Made by a program: the position numbers and the translations under genes. From assembly GCA_025765615.1 (NCBI GenBank), contig JAIVFJ010000095.1:124001-188000 (forward strand): a DNA stretch of 64,000 nucleotides. The letters are read 5' to 3'. This stretch comes from Zopfochytrium polystomum (taxonomy: Eukaryota > Chytridiomycota > Chytridiomycetes > Chytridiales > Chytridiaceae). Below are positions 40,139 to 49,882 of the stretch, one piece after another; positions within the stretch are counted from its first letter, which is position 1; every line of letters begins with the position of its first letter. A model generated the notes under the pieces. That model was not told where the DNA came from. It saw nothing but the letters and a program-made list of their open reading frames with translations, and did no database searches.

Positions 40139-40229
40139 CGCTACCGGGTGGACTTGAACCACCAACCTTGCGGTGTGCTGCTCACCATGTCTAACAGCCG
40201 CACGCGCTAACCAGTTGCGCCACGACAGC
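40139..40229 (-). tRNA. tRNA-Asn (GTT) with a 17-nt intron
   Basis: Acceptor GCTGTCG with CGGTAGC, discriminator G. D arm GCGCAACTGGTTAGCGC. Anticodon stem TGCGG/CCGCA; anticodon GTT at 40195-40193; the intron (40191-40175) follows position 37 as in canonical nuclear tRNA introns. T arm GGTGG-TTCAAGT-CCACC. Confidence 0.93.
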
Positions 40230-40754
40230 ATATTACAGTTTGGAGATGGTTGCCAATTGATCCAATTCTTTTCACACTTTCCCATTCAAGGAAGCGTTCA
40301 AAATGTGTGGCAGAGATTGCATATGACACTGCCTTCTCAAGGAAATTTGCTCTTTGGCAATTCGACACTGATACAGGGCAAAACGTCCCAAGCTTCAATT
40401 TGAGACTGAAAACCTTAACAGACATTCACCTTTCCCTCATCGCACTGTAAATGCCCAAGCTGCTGAATAGGGTCTAGCACAAATCAAGTCATTTTCAATG
40501 TTTGATTTGATTTGATTTGATTTTCTGAATATAAATGACAATTTTCCCATGTTATTCAGCCATTTGATTCAGTAAATTTTCAATTTCTGGGCTGAACAGT
40601 CAGACATAAGAAAATTTTACTGATGATGGAATCGCTTTTGAATCAATCCCAAATGGTCATTCGAATCAAATGCAGGGTTTGTGTTTCATCCTACTGCTGC
40701 AGCTGACAATGCCCTCCCTAGATCAAGTTGCTCATGCCACAGAAAATGAGGACA
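40230..40754. other. Spacer between tRNA-Asn and tRNA-Lys
   Basis: Contains tandem TTTGA units near 40500-40520 and a patch of AAATC words like that at 39360-39610. No gene seen. Confidence 0.5.
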
Positions 40755-40855
40755 CGCCCGATGTGGGGGTCGAACCCACAGCCTTGTGATGGCTCACGTG
40801 CACATGTCGCACATGCCGTAAGAGTCACACGCTCTACCAATTGAGCTAACCAGGC
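40755..40855 (-). tRNA. tRNA-Lys (CTT) with a 28-nt intron
   Basis: Acceptor GCCTGGT with ATCGGGC, discriminator G. D arm TAGCTCAATTGGTAGAGC. Anticodon stem TGTGA/TCACA with anticodon CTT and a 28-nt intron after position 37. T arm TGTGG-GTTCGACC-CCCACA. A TTTT run lies about 8 bp downstream, the only near terminator of the six. Confidence 0.93.
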
Positions 40856-41537
40856 AACACACACTGCATTTTTCCGCCCAATTTGATCAGGAGAATAATC
40901 ACAACTCCCTCCATTGGCCTATGCTTGGGTCATCATATAGCCCTTCCTGCGGAAAACTGAATAGTGATAGAGAGTGGACAAAATCTGTGTGCAGTGTCAG
41001 AGGCATCGTGCACTCCTCCTTGCTGCAGTACACGCAGCTGTTACTGCTTGCAATAGGCTCAAATGACACGCGCAGACCCCTTGCTTCAGCTGGGAGCAAT
41101 TCTACCATGGCAGCAGTTGATGAGCACTGTTCCCCTTTCACACACCAGTTTGCCTGGAACCTCCCCCCCCCCCCGCCCCCCTTCTGTGGAACCCACATCC
41201 AAAGTCTGACTGAACACTTGCACAGTGGTTGTTTGGAGCCACTTGGCTCAAGCTGACTGTTAAGCGTCTGCCTCCCATCTGTTACCTGTGCCCTAACTCT
41301 GTGTCCCTTTTGCTCACATGTTTGCAAAAATGAATGAAGCTCCGCCAATAGTTTATAATCACTCCAGCTAATCATAAACATAGTAGAATCATTTTTGTTG
41401 ATAATCCTTGGCTTCAAGGATTTGTAGAAGCTGAAGGATGCTCTCATGAGGGCTCTAATTCACGTTCTCTCAAATGTCATGCACACAACGTTGGAGGTGT
41501 GCACAGGGGCCAGCCGCATCAGGCCATCAAGGCAGTT
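40856..41537. other. Intergenic, no gene seen
   Basis: Separates tRNA-Lys from the truncated Ty3 copy. Contains a C-rich patch at 41160-41180. Confidence 0.5.
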
Positions 41538-43313
41538 TTAGGGCTTGAGAGCATGAGACTTGGGGACTTGACTTGAGTTTTGGGTGACTGTTCCAATTGG
41601 TGGAGGTTGGACTTGACCAGTGACCCAATCAATGTCAGGGTTCTGGGCTTGCAGCCATGGTAATCCCAGGATGACAGAGAATGTGGGTGAGCCAAGATCC
41701 AATACTTCCAGGTTGACCATGGATGGTGGAAAGTCTTGGATGTGGAGGTTTAGCTTGGTTTCATGGCTGATTTCCTTGAACAGAGCATGATTGGCAAAGT
41801 GGACCTTGAGGGGTGTGGATTTCTTGATGGTGAGCATGGCACAAGACTTGGCAAGGGTGGCATCAATGATGTTGCAGGATGGTCCAGAGTCGATAAGGGC
41901 CTTGGTTGTGATGGTTGACTTGGGTGAGAGTTGAATCTTGACATCCATGGTGAGTTGGTGGGGCTTGGAATCTGAGGTGTTTGTGGTGCTGGTGGTGGTG
42001 ATGAAACAGGGGCAGCTTGGAGGAGGGTCCAGGGAATTGCCCCTCAGTGAGCCTGGACCTGGGAGTTTGGGTCTCTTCCTTGGGCAGTCCTTGACAGCAT
42101 GCTCCTTGGAGCCACAGTAGAAACACAGTCCCTGCTGGGCCCTCCTTGTTTTCTCCTCTTGGCTCAGAGGACCCTTATAAATTGTCTCAACTGCATCCAC
42201 TTGCATGGGTTCAGGAACTGTAAGAGCTTGAGGGACTGGGGTAGGCCTTGATGTAGTTCCTACTTGTCTTTGCTTCAGCCTCTTGGAGTAGAGTCTGTTG
42301 TCAATCTTGATGGCAAGGAGAATGTACTCTTCCAAGGTCTCAGGGATGTGCAGAGACTGGGAGAGCATGTCTTGGGTAGACTCATGGAGACCATCATGGT
42401 ACAGCTCCATCAGAGCTGCATCATTGTATCCAGAGTCTCTGGCTAGTTGCTTGAATTGGTTGGTGTAGGCCACACAAGATTGCTTTCCTTGCTTGATATG
42501 CTTGAGCTTGGATCTTGCTGTCCAAGATGCGTAGGGGTCACCAAAGGTAGCCTCCAGCCCCTCCCAGAGCTCTTGCAGGGTGGTGGGTGTGCTTGGGAGA
42601 GATCTGTACCATGATTGAGCTTGACCAGACAGGAGGGTGCTTGTGAAAAGAACCTTGACTTGCTCACTGGGAAATCTAGAAGGTTGGAGAAGGATGACAT
42701 TCTCCACAGTGGCCATAAAGTTCCTAAGGTCTTTGGCCAGCCCAGTGAACTTGTCAGGGCTGGGAACCTTGGGCTCTCTTGCTTGGTTGGCTTGGGGCAG
42801 GGGAAGAGCTTGATGTTCTTGTTGGTGAAGTTGTTGTTGAAGCTGGTGCTGCTGGTGAAGGACTTGTTCTTGAAGTTGGTGTGTCTGTCTTGAAAGGGCT
42901 TGTAATTGGTCCATCAAGGCTTGGAAGGCAGTTGCATCAGGGAAGGTGTTGTTTGGGTCAGACATGATGGCAGAGAGTAGAAGGAGAGGGTGAAGTGAAT
43001 TATGATGTCAGAAACAGGGCAGGACAGGACAAGGCAGACAAGGAACTGCGAGGAGTGATGATTGTATTGGAAACAATAATTCACTTGAGGGATGGGACAG
43101 GTCCCCCATCCCCCTTTTATACCTTTTGAGAGTGTTCCTTGTCAAGACTCAAAGAAAGTTCCAGAAAGGGCAATTAGTAATACATTGATACCAATGATAC
43201 CAATGACAACAAGACAAGTCAGGAAAGCAAAGAAGGTTCCAGAAGGTTCCACAAGGTTCCATGAAGGAATGTTCTAGAAGGTTCCAGAGGTTTCCAGAGG
43301 GTGATTCATAACA
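41538..43313 (-). mobile_element. 3'-truncated Ty3 chromovirus copy (5' LTR, gag and protease only)
   Basis: 5' LTR at 43006-43313 (308 bp, one HSE unit), then the same primer-binding sequence as the full copy, then a single 475-codon frame (42965-41538). Gag, the zinc knuckle (CFYCGSKEHAVKDC) and the aspartic protease (ALIDSGPSCNIID) run on without a frame break. Similarity to the full element stops abruptly at about 41541, straight after the codons for SHALKP, and unrelated DNA follows. Protease DSG is kept but the next Ser is Pro. It serves as an internal reference showing that Gag and Pol share one frame in this family. Confidence 0.92.
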
Positions 43314-44058
43314 TTGCAGTTTTATGACAGGTACGCTTGTTTTTGCAAATAAAATCCCTAGACTTTATCACTGAGACCTCGGTGTAGTCTCACAGGTTTG
43401 CCAAGGAATGCCCCATGACTCTCTGGGCTGTCTTCCTTGTTTGGCTGGCTCAGCCCCATTTCTTGGTGATTCACTCCTCCCATTCTTTTCTTTACTATTT
43501 TATTTATTGTTTTGCTGTTTTGTATGTGTTTTCCCTCCTTTTCCCCTCCTCCCTCGTGATTCCAACCCTTTCCTATTTAAGCAGCTGCCCCCCATCTTGT
43601 TGAGTGTGTGAACCTGTGCCTGAAGTTGCCTTGCCTGCCCTTTTCTTCCTGACTGTATGTAGAGCTGGGGGTGGCAGTCCCCGGGTGTGTGACAGGAGGT
43701 TGAAGTCCTCTTGGCCATCATGGCAATGTGCTGGGTTCAAGCCCCAGTGCACTTCACCATTTCTGCATGCTGCTGCTTAGGTTGGACTGGGAAGGAGCCA
43801 CTTGGTGATGGAAAGATGGAGGGTAAATCTGTGGTGGTGCCTCTAGGTTCCTGTCAATACATCTAGTCAAATCCAGGTCTCTCAAGGTGATATGAATGAG
43901 CTGGCTGGTCAGGTACTGCTGCAGGAATGGTCTCTCAGGTATGCCCCCTTCTCCCTGTGTGTTGGCTCCTGTGCCCTCTGGTGGGCCTGGTCTCTGGGTT
44001 CAGACCCTCTTTCTCTCAGAGATTAATGCCTGTGACTGTCATGGTGCCACATTTGAGT
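43314..44058. other. Intergenic with a tRNA-like B-box fragment
   Basis: Near 43725-43765 the string gctgggttcaagccccag looks like a T arm and Pol III B box, but no complete cloverleaf could be drawn. Otherwise nothing recognised. Confidence 0.4.
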
Positions 44059-44471
44059 TGTAAACAGTCTACTCTGAGTGAGCGAGTGGAAGGAGTGAAT
44101 GAAGTGCAGATGTGTGTTTGAGGGTGGTCCTTCTCCCCAACTTGGAGAGAAAGGAGAAAAACTCTGTTATGAATTATTGAAACATGATGATGATATACAC
44201 ACTGTACTAGTTGCTAGGCAAGTGTGACCAGCACAGGGTAAAAACCTCTCCTATATTATCTGCTTGAGCAGAGGAGGAGGAAAACTGTTGACACTGAGTT
44301 TCTGTTCCACTTAATACTCTGATTATTTGTCAACAGCGCAAGCCAGGGCCCAGGTCTGCATTGGCAGTGGCTTGCTCTCCCATGGGCATCGTGAGAACGA
44401 TAACTGACAGTCACAATAGGTTTGGGTCTGTCTTGTGCCTCTTGCTGCTAACCAGTCAGTTCCGCCTAATA
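44059..44471 (-). repeat. 3' LTR of the copia element
   Basis: 413 bp, ends GTTTACA on the element strand. Its first bases read TATTAGGC instead of TGTTAGGC, so the terminal dinucleotide is mutated. A purine tract (gcagggggg on the element strand, 44472-44480) lies directly inside, as expected for second-strand priming. Confidence 0.88.
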
Positions 44472-47400
44472 CCCCCCTGCACGATGGCCATGGGTGTAGC
44501 ACCTGTTACGCAAAGCGTGCGTAAGCGTCTGAGGCTTCGACTGAAAGGGTGTTCGAAAGGTCCGAACAGGGTCGGAGGCCAAGTAGTGGGGCCAGTCACT
44601 GGTGCTGAGACGTCGAGAGTGGTTTTGTGAGAATGTCTGCAATCTGGTCGCTGGTTGGTACATAGCGTACAGTGATCTCTCCAGTGGCTACGCCTTGTCA
44701 GAGGAAATGAGCACGTATGTCAATGTGTTTTGTGCGAGCATGTGTGAGAGGGTTGAGCACTTGTGCAATTGCAGATTGATTGTCCTCGAGGATTGGTAGT
44801 GGCCGCTGTGTGGGGAGTTGCAACTCTGATAATACGGCTAGGAGCCATTGTGCTTCTTGGAAGGCTTCAGAAAGTGAGTAGTTTTCTGCTTCTGTGGAAG
44901 ATAGCGATACTCGATGTTGTTTGCATGAGACCCAAGACGGCGGCGCCCATGAGGAAGAAGACATATCCAGTGTGCGATGTGTGGTCTCCAGGTTCACCCC
45001 CATAGGATGCATCAGCGTATGCAGCTGGTTCAAGGGTGTCATTTGTGAAGAGCCGTAGCGGCTTGTGGCTTTGCCTGTAGAATATCCGTGGCCCGAGGTG
45101 CCTCGGAGGTAACGAAGCAGGCGGTGGAGTGCATTGCGATGGCACTGGCGTGGCTTCAGTTGGAACTGGGAGAGTACATTTGGTGCAAATGCGATATCTG
45201 GTCGAGTTTGTGTTGCGAGGTATTGAAATTTCATGAGTGTGGATCGATACCAGCTTAAGTCGCTCTCGCTAAGTTCAATTGACGTTTTGTCAAGCATAAA
45301 GGTGATAGACATTGGAGTTGATGCAATATCGAGGTCGTCCCACATTTTCTCTTCAGTGAGAATTGTCCTGGTGTATTTGTCTAGGCCCATCCAAATGCCT
45401 TCGGAGTTGTGCTCCAGGTGGATGCAAATCACTTGGATGACAGTGGTTTCCTCAAGAGACATGCTGTACTCAGCGCGAAAAGCATCCTCAATTTTTGCGA
45501 CAAGAGCTGGTGTGTTGGCCATGACATTGATGTCGTTGACAAAAACAAAGATGATTTCAAACGTTTGTTGCTGAGAGTCTACTCGAAAGAAGGGGCAGGG
45601 CTCAGCAAGAGATTGATTGAAGCCGAGTTTCTTGACAATGAACTTGCGAAGGGTCAGGAACCAGTTTCGTCCAGATTGGTGGATTCCATAGAGGCTCTTG
45701 AGGAGTTTGCAAAATAGTTTCTTTCCATCTGGAGTGAATCGCTCGTGGCCTTTTGGTGGGTGCATGTAGATGACTTCTTTGAGGAAAGCGTACAGGTAGG
45801 CTGTGTTGACATCCATGCTGTGGTACTCGAGGTCAAAAGCAAGGCTGATTGCAATGAGCAGTCGGATGGCCTGGATCCGGACGACATGAGAAAAGGTGTC
45901 TGCATAGTCGATGCCTTCGCGTTGAGTGTTTCCACATGTGACAAGACGAGCTTTCCATTGCTTCAGCCAGCCAAAGGGGTCGAGCTTGTAGGCATAAACC
46001 CATTTGCAGAACATTGCGCGTTCGCCAGGAGGAAGAACTGACCATTCCCAGACCTTGTGCTCGTCCATGAGAGAGTGAAGCTCCTCAAGCTCAGATGCAG
46101 TCCATTCTTCGTTATAGTCTGATGCGTGGGCTTCCTTGTGGGAACGTGGCACTGGTGGGAGTTGTGATTGGTGGATTGGTTATTTAGGGAAGTGCTTTGG
46201 GAAGTGTGGTTCTGGTTTAGCTGATGCAAGGTAGAGTTGCAAGAGATGGCAAGTGATTGTTCGATTTGCAAGTAGCTTGCGAAGTCCAGTTGGTACATCT
46301 TTGATTTTGACAATGACCGATGGTGGAAGTGGTGATTCAATGACAGGTTCCAGTTCAGTGTTGATGGATGCTGCTATGCGGTCTGCTGTTGGAGCTAGGC
46401 TCTCTTCAGGTTCGTCTTCATCTTCGCCCAGGACAACAGCGAATGTGTCAGGGTTCCAACCATAGTCGTCATCGTCATTATCGTCTTCCATATGTTGGGG
46501 AAGAGTTGGAGGTTCATCTGAGGAGTTTGATGATGATGATGGCGGCTGTCCCCCCCTGGGAGCCTGGCGCAGTTGCTGGCGAGTACGAGTGGAGGGAGCA
46601 CCGTCAGGGGGAGAGTTGGATAATCGACGGTAAGAGTCAAGTGGTGGCTCAACAGGCTCAAAAGAAGGAGAGTCATCAGTTTCAGGAAAATCTGTAAAAT
46701 CATCAGAGAGAGAAGTTAAGAAATCAGAATTAAGAGATTGAAGCTTAGCATCACTGCAGACAAGGCCAGGAAAGACATGCTCTTGCAAGTTATAGTGGTG
46801 TGTCCAAAGAATAGCCTGTGCAGTAAAGTCGTAGCTGAGGGCAATAGACTCACTGTATGTGTCAAAACCCAAGAAGAGTCCAAGTGAGGCCCGAGGAGAG
46901 AACTTGGTCTTGTGTGAGTTTGCAGGTTCTGTATACTCATTGTTGAGTGTGACAATGAGGCAGCCAAAAATTTCAAGGTGGTGTAGGTTGGGTTTTTGGC
47001 CTTGGTAATATTCAAATGGAATTTGACCAGTGTGAGTGTGTTGCACACGATTGCACAGGAATGAAGCATGGCGTATTGCATAGGGCCAGAAGAACCGTGG
47101 AAGCTGGGCTTCGATCAGGAGACAGGAAGCAATGTGGGTGATGACCTTGATGGCATTTTCTGCAACACCATCACCCTCCTTGACATAAGGGACAGAACGC
47201 TGGAAGACAATGGGAGGTTGGTGGTTGATACAGTAGGCCTCAAATTGCTGAGTGTTAAGACCGAGGTTGTCTGCCCATACAAATAGAGTTCGACGAGTGG
47301 GGAAGAGTTGCTCTTCAAAATCAATGCGATCAATTATCCTTTGAGTGACGCCTGCTGTGCGAGCGACAGTGTTGACCCTAGTATAGCCTGTGGCACAGTC

Positions 47401-48564
47401 AACAATAACTTCAAAGTAGTTGGAACCATCAAGAGAACATGTACTGATCTTTCCAGCTTGGTCGGTACACAGCATCTGCAGTAAAATCAAAATGAGGTTT
47501 GGCCATGAGGTGTTGCTGGCACATCTTTGCCATATCACAAATGAGGCAAGGCTCGCGTGTTGTTGGTGGTGGAGCAGGAGCACCGTCAACATCACCAGAC
47601 TTGAGAGTGTCATGTACTTGCTCTTGGTGGATGTGGCCAAAACGTCGGTGCCATAGGTCGCGTGCAGTTGCTGGTGATGTGTAGGCAATGGGCTCAACTG
47701 AAATTTTCCTCTGCGCAGCTGGGTGCTGGACTGGGATGAGATAGTAAAGGCCGTCATGTCGTTTGCCAATCTTGATGCCCGTTGTGATGCGAGTGTAGCA
47801 AGATCAAGAAGAAAGACAGAATCTTGAGTGAATAGCATCCCAGCAGTTGGGTCTTGGAGGACATGCGACACAGAGAGGAGCAGTTCCTTGAGTGATGGGA
47901 CATGAAGCACATTGCGGAGCACCACATCAAAACCAGGAAAAGTGAGAGTGACAGATCCAATTCCTTTGATGCGGCATTCATGGTCATCTGCTAGGCGGGC
48001 ATGGCGTTCAGTTTCAAATTGTTGGTACTCAGTGAATTGTTCCCGTTGTGGGATCATTGTGGGTACAGCTCCAGAATCGATCATGTACAGAAGAGAGGCT
48101 ATGCCTGCGTGTGACGCGCTCACTGTTGCAGTGCTCACAAAGAAGTAGAAGCAAGTGGGACTGTTTATTTGAGAAGAAGAAGAAACAGATGGCCCTCCTG
48201 TAGCAGGTTGAGGGTGAAATCCAGAGAAAGGAACAAGAGTTGCTTGTGGTACAGCCACAGTTGCTGAGGCTGAAGCATGGTTTGGTTGAGCTGGTGTGAA
48301 GTGCTGCGCTTGGAGCCTGGCTGAGATGGCATTGGCTCGGCGCATGTGCAGGCAGTGCTCAGATTTGTGCGTGTGTGCATTGGTGGCCAAGTTTGGAATC
48401 TCTGCACAGAACTCTCACCCAGTGCCTTCAACTCTTCCAAGACATCGATGGATTGAAGTAGCCTTTGGCTCCAGCCTATGGGTGACTCCTGGCTTGCGGC
48501 GGTCACGACAGTCCCTTTCCATGTGGCGAATGTATGCCTTGTGGTAACCACACCAGTAGCGTGA
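44472..48564 (-). pseudogene. Ty1/copia pol (protease-integrase-RT-RNase H), decayed
   Basis: Element strand, high to low coordinate: zinc-knuckle remnant (YWCGYHKAYIRHMERDC, about 48545), protease (MIDSGAVPTMIP), a GAG-pre-integrase block (DLWHRRFGHI...CLICDMAKMC) found only out of frame at 47480-47660, integrase with D, D, E residues (DCATGY, WADNLGL, VAENAIK), RT (VNTAYLYAFLKEVIYMHPPKG, SLYGIHQSGRNW) and copia RNase H (KHIDIRAHFL). The order protease, integrase, RT defines Ty1/copia. The RT active site reads FVND where YVDD is expected, losing a catalytic Asp. A TGA at 44698-44700 truncates RNase H before the ADILTKPL motif. Several frameshifts confirm it is inactive. Confidence 0.9.
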
Positions 48565-48918
48565 TGTTATGAATCACCCTCTGGAAACCTCTGGAACCTT
48601 CTAGAACATTCCTTCATGGAACCTTCTGGAACCTTCTGGAACCTTCTAGAACATTCCTTCATGGAACCTTGTGGAACCTTCTGGAACCTTCTTTGCTTTC
48701 CTGACTTGTCTTGTTGTCATTGGTATCATTGGTATCATTGTATTACTAATTGCTCTTTCTGGAACTTTCTTGGAGTCTTGACAAGGAACACTCTCAAAAA
48801 GGTATAAAAGGGGGATGGGGGACCTGTCCCATCCCTCAAGTGAATTATTGTTTCCAATACAATCATCACTCCTCTCAGTTCCTTGTCTGCCTTGTCCTGT
48901 CCTGCCCTGTTCCTGACA
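48565..48918 (+). repeat. 5' LTR of the full-length Ty3 chromovirus (354 bp, two HSE units)
   Basis: TG...CA ends. U3 holds arrays of GGAAC/CTTCT-type pentamers: 4 at 48593-48612, 8 at 48618-48657, 6 (one imperfect) at 48663-48692, and 3 near 48756-48770. TATAAAA starts at 48803. The likely RNA start, aagtgaattat (48838-48848), is 35 bp downstream. R-U5 is then about 81 nt. Outside the extra repeat unit it appears identical to the 3' LTR. Confidence 0.95.
48593..48692 (+). promoter_or_regulatory. Heat-shock-element array in the LTR
   Basis: Contiguous inverted nGAAn/nTTCn pentamers, the binding pattern of trimeric heat-shock factor, in blocks of 4, 8 and 6. A perfect functional element needs three. 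The intervening TTCAT pentamers keep the 5-bp register. HSF binding is inferred from the consensus. Confidence 0.8.
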
Positions 48919-48920
48919 TC

Positions 48921-48931
48921 ATAATTCACTT
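48921..48931 (+). promoter_or_regulatory. Primer-binding site complementary to the element's own RNA 5' end
   Basis: ataattcactt, two bases inside the 5' LTR, is the exact reverse complement of aagtgaattat at 48838-48848. The same two 11-mers occur in the truncated copy at 41538-43313. This is the self-priming arrangement known from Tf1 of fission yeast (an 11-nt self-primer) and the sushi group; no tRNA 3' end is expected to pair. Confidence 0.8.
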
Positions 48932-48958
48932 CACCCTCTCCTACTACTCTCTGCCATC

Positions 48959-49882
48959 ATGTCTGACCCAAACAACACCTTCCCTGATGCAACTGCCTTC
49001 CAAGCCTTGATGGACCAATTACAAGCCCTTTCAAGACAGACACACCAACTTCAAGAACAAGTCCTTCACCAGCAGCACCAGCTTCAACAACAACTTCACC
49101 AACAAGAACATCAAGCTCTTCCCCTGCCCCAAGCCAACCAAGCAAGAGAGCCCAAGGTTCCCAGCCCTGACAAGTTCACTGGGCTGGCCAAAGACCTTAG
49201 GAACTTTATGGCCACTGTGGAGAATGTCATCCTTCTCCAACCTTCAAGATTTCCCAGTGAGCAAGTCAAGGTTCTTTTCACAAGCACCCTCCTGTCTGGT
49301 CAAGCTCAATCATGGTACAGATCTCTCCCAAGCACACCCACCACCCTGCAAGAGCTCTGGGAGGGGCTGGAGGCTACCTTTGGTGACCCCTACGCATCTT
49401 GGACAGCAAGATCCAAGCTCAAGCATATCAAGCAAGGAAAGCAATCTTGTGTGGCCTACACCAACCAATTCAAGCAACTAGCCAGAGACTCTGGATACAA
49501 TGATGCAGCTCTGATGGAGCTGTACCATGATGGTCTCCATGAGTCTATCCAAGACATGCTCTCCCAGTCTCTGCACATCCCTGAGACCTTGGAAGAGTAC
49601 ATTCTCCTTGCCATCAAGATTGACAACAGACTCTACTCCAAGAGGCTGAAGCAAAGACAAGTAGGAACTACATCAAGACCTACCCCAGTTCCTCAAGCTC
49701 TTACAGTTCCTGAACCCATGCAAGTGGATGCAGTTGAGACACTTCCTAAGGGTCCTCTGAGCCAAGAGGAGAAAACAAGGAGGGCCCAGCAGGGACTGTG
49801 TTTTTACTGTGGCTCCAAGGAGCATGCTGTCAAGGACTGCCCAAGGAAGAAGCACCCAAACTCCCAGGTCCAGGCTCACTGA
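48959..49882 (+). CDS. Ty3 chromovirus Gag
   Basis: 307 codons. It opens MSDPNNTFPDATAFQALMDQ and is Gln-rich, followed by a retrotransposon gag core (KDLRNFMATVENVI, WEGLEATFGDPYASWTAR, YTNQFKQLARDSGYND) and a CCHC zinc knuckle CFYCGSKEHAVKDC near the end. It forms the particle that packages element RNA. It stops soon after the knuckle because of two extra bases near 49850 relative to the truncated sister copy, where Gag runs straight into protease. Confidence 0.92.
   Translation: MSDPNNTFPDATAFQALMDQLQALSRQTHQLQEQVLHQQHQLQQQLHQQEHQALPLPQANQAREPKVPSPDKFTGLAKDLRNFMATVENVILLQPSRFPSEQVKVLFTSTLLSGQAQSWYRSLPSTPTTLQELWEGLEATFGDPYASWTARSKLKHIKQGKQSCVAYTNQFKQLARDSGYNDAALMELYHDGLHESIQDMLSQSLHIPETLEEYILLAIKIDNRLYSKRLKQRQVGTTSRPTPVPQALTVPEPMQVDAVETLPKGPLSQEEKTRRAQQGLCFYCGSKEHAVKDCPRKKHPNSQVQAH

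Noticed and set aside
43700..43770. Possible seventh tRNA or tRNA-derived SINE
   Set aside because: A T-arm-like B box is present but no acceptor or anticodon stem can be paired.
49798..49850. Start of Pol placed at the first in-frame TTG or ATG-like codon at 49798
   Set aside because: The sister copy shows Gag and Pol as one frame, so this frame has no start of its own before the two-base shift.
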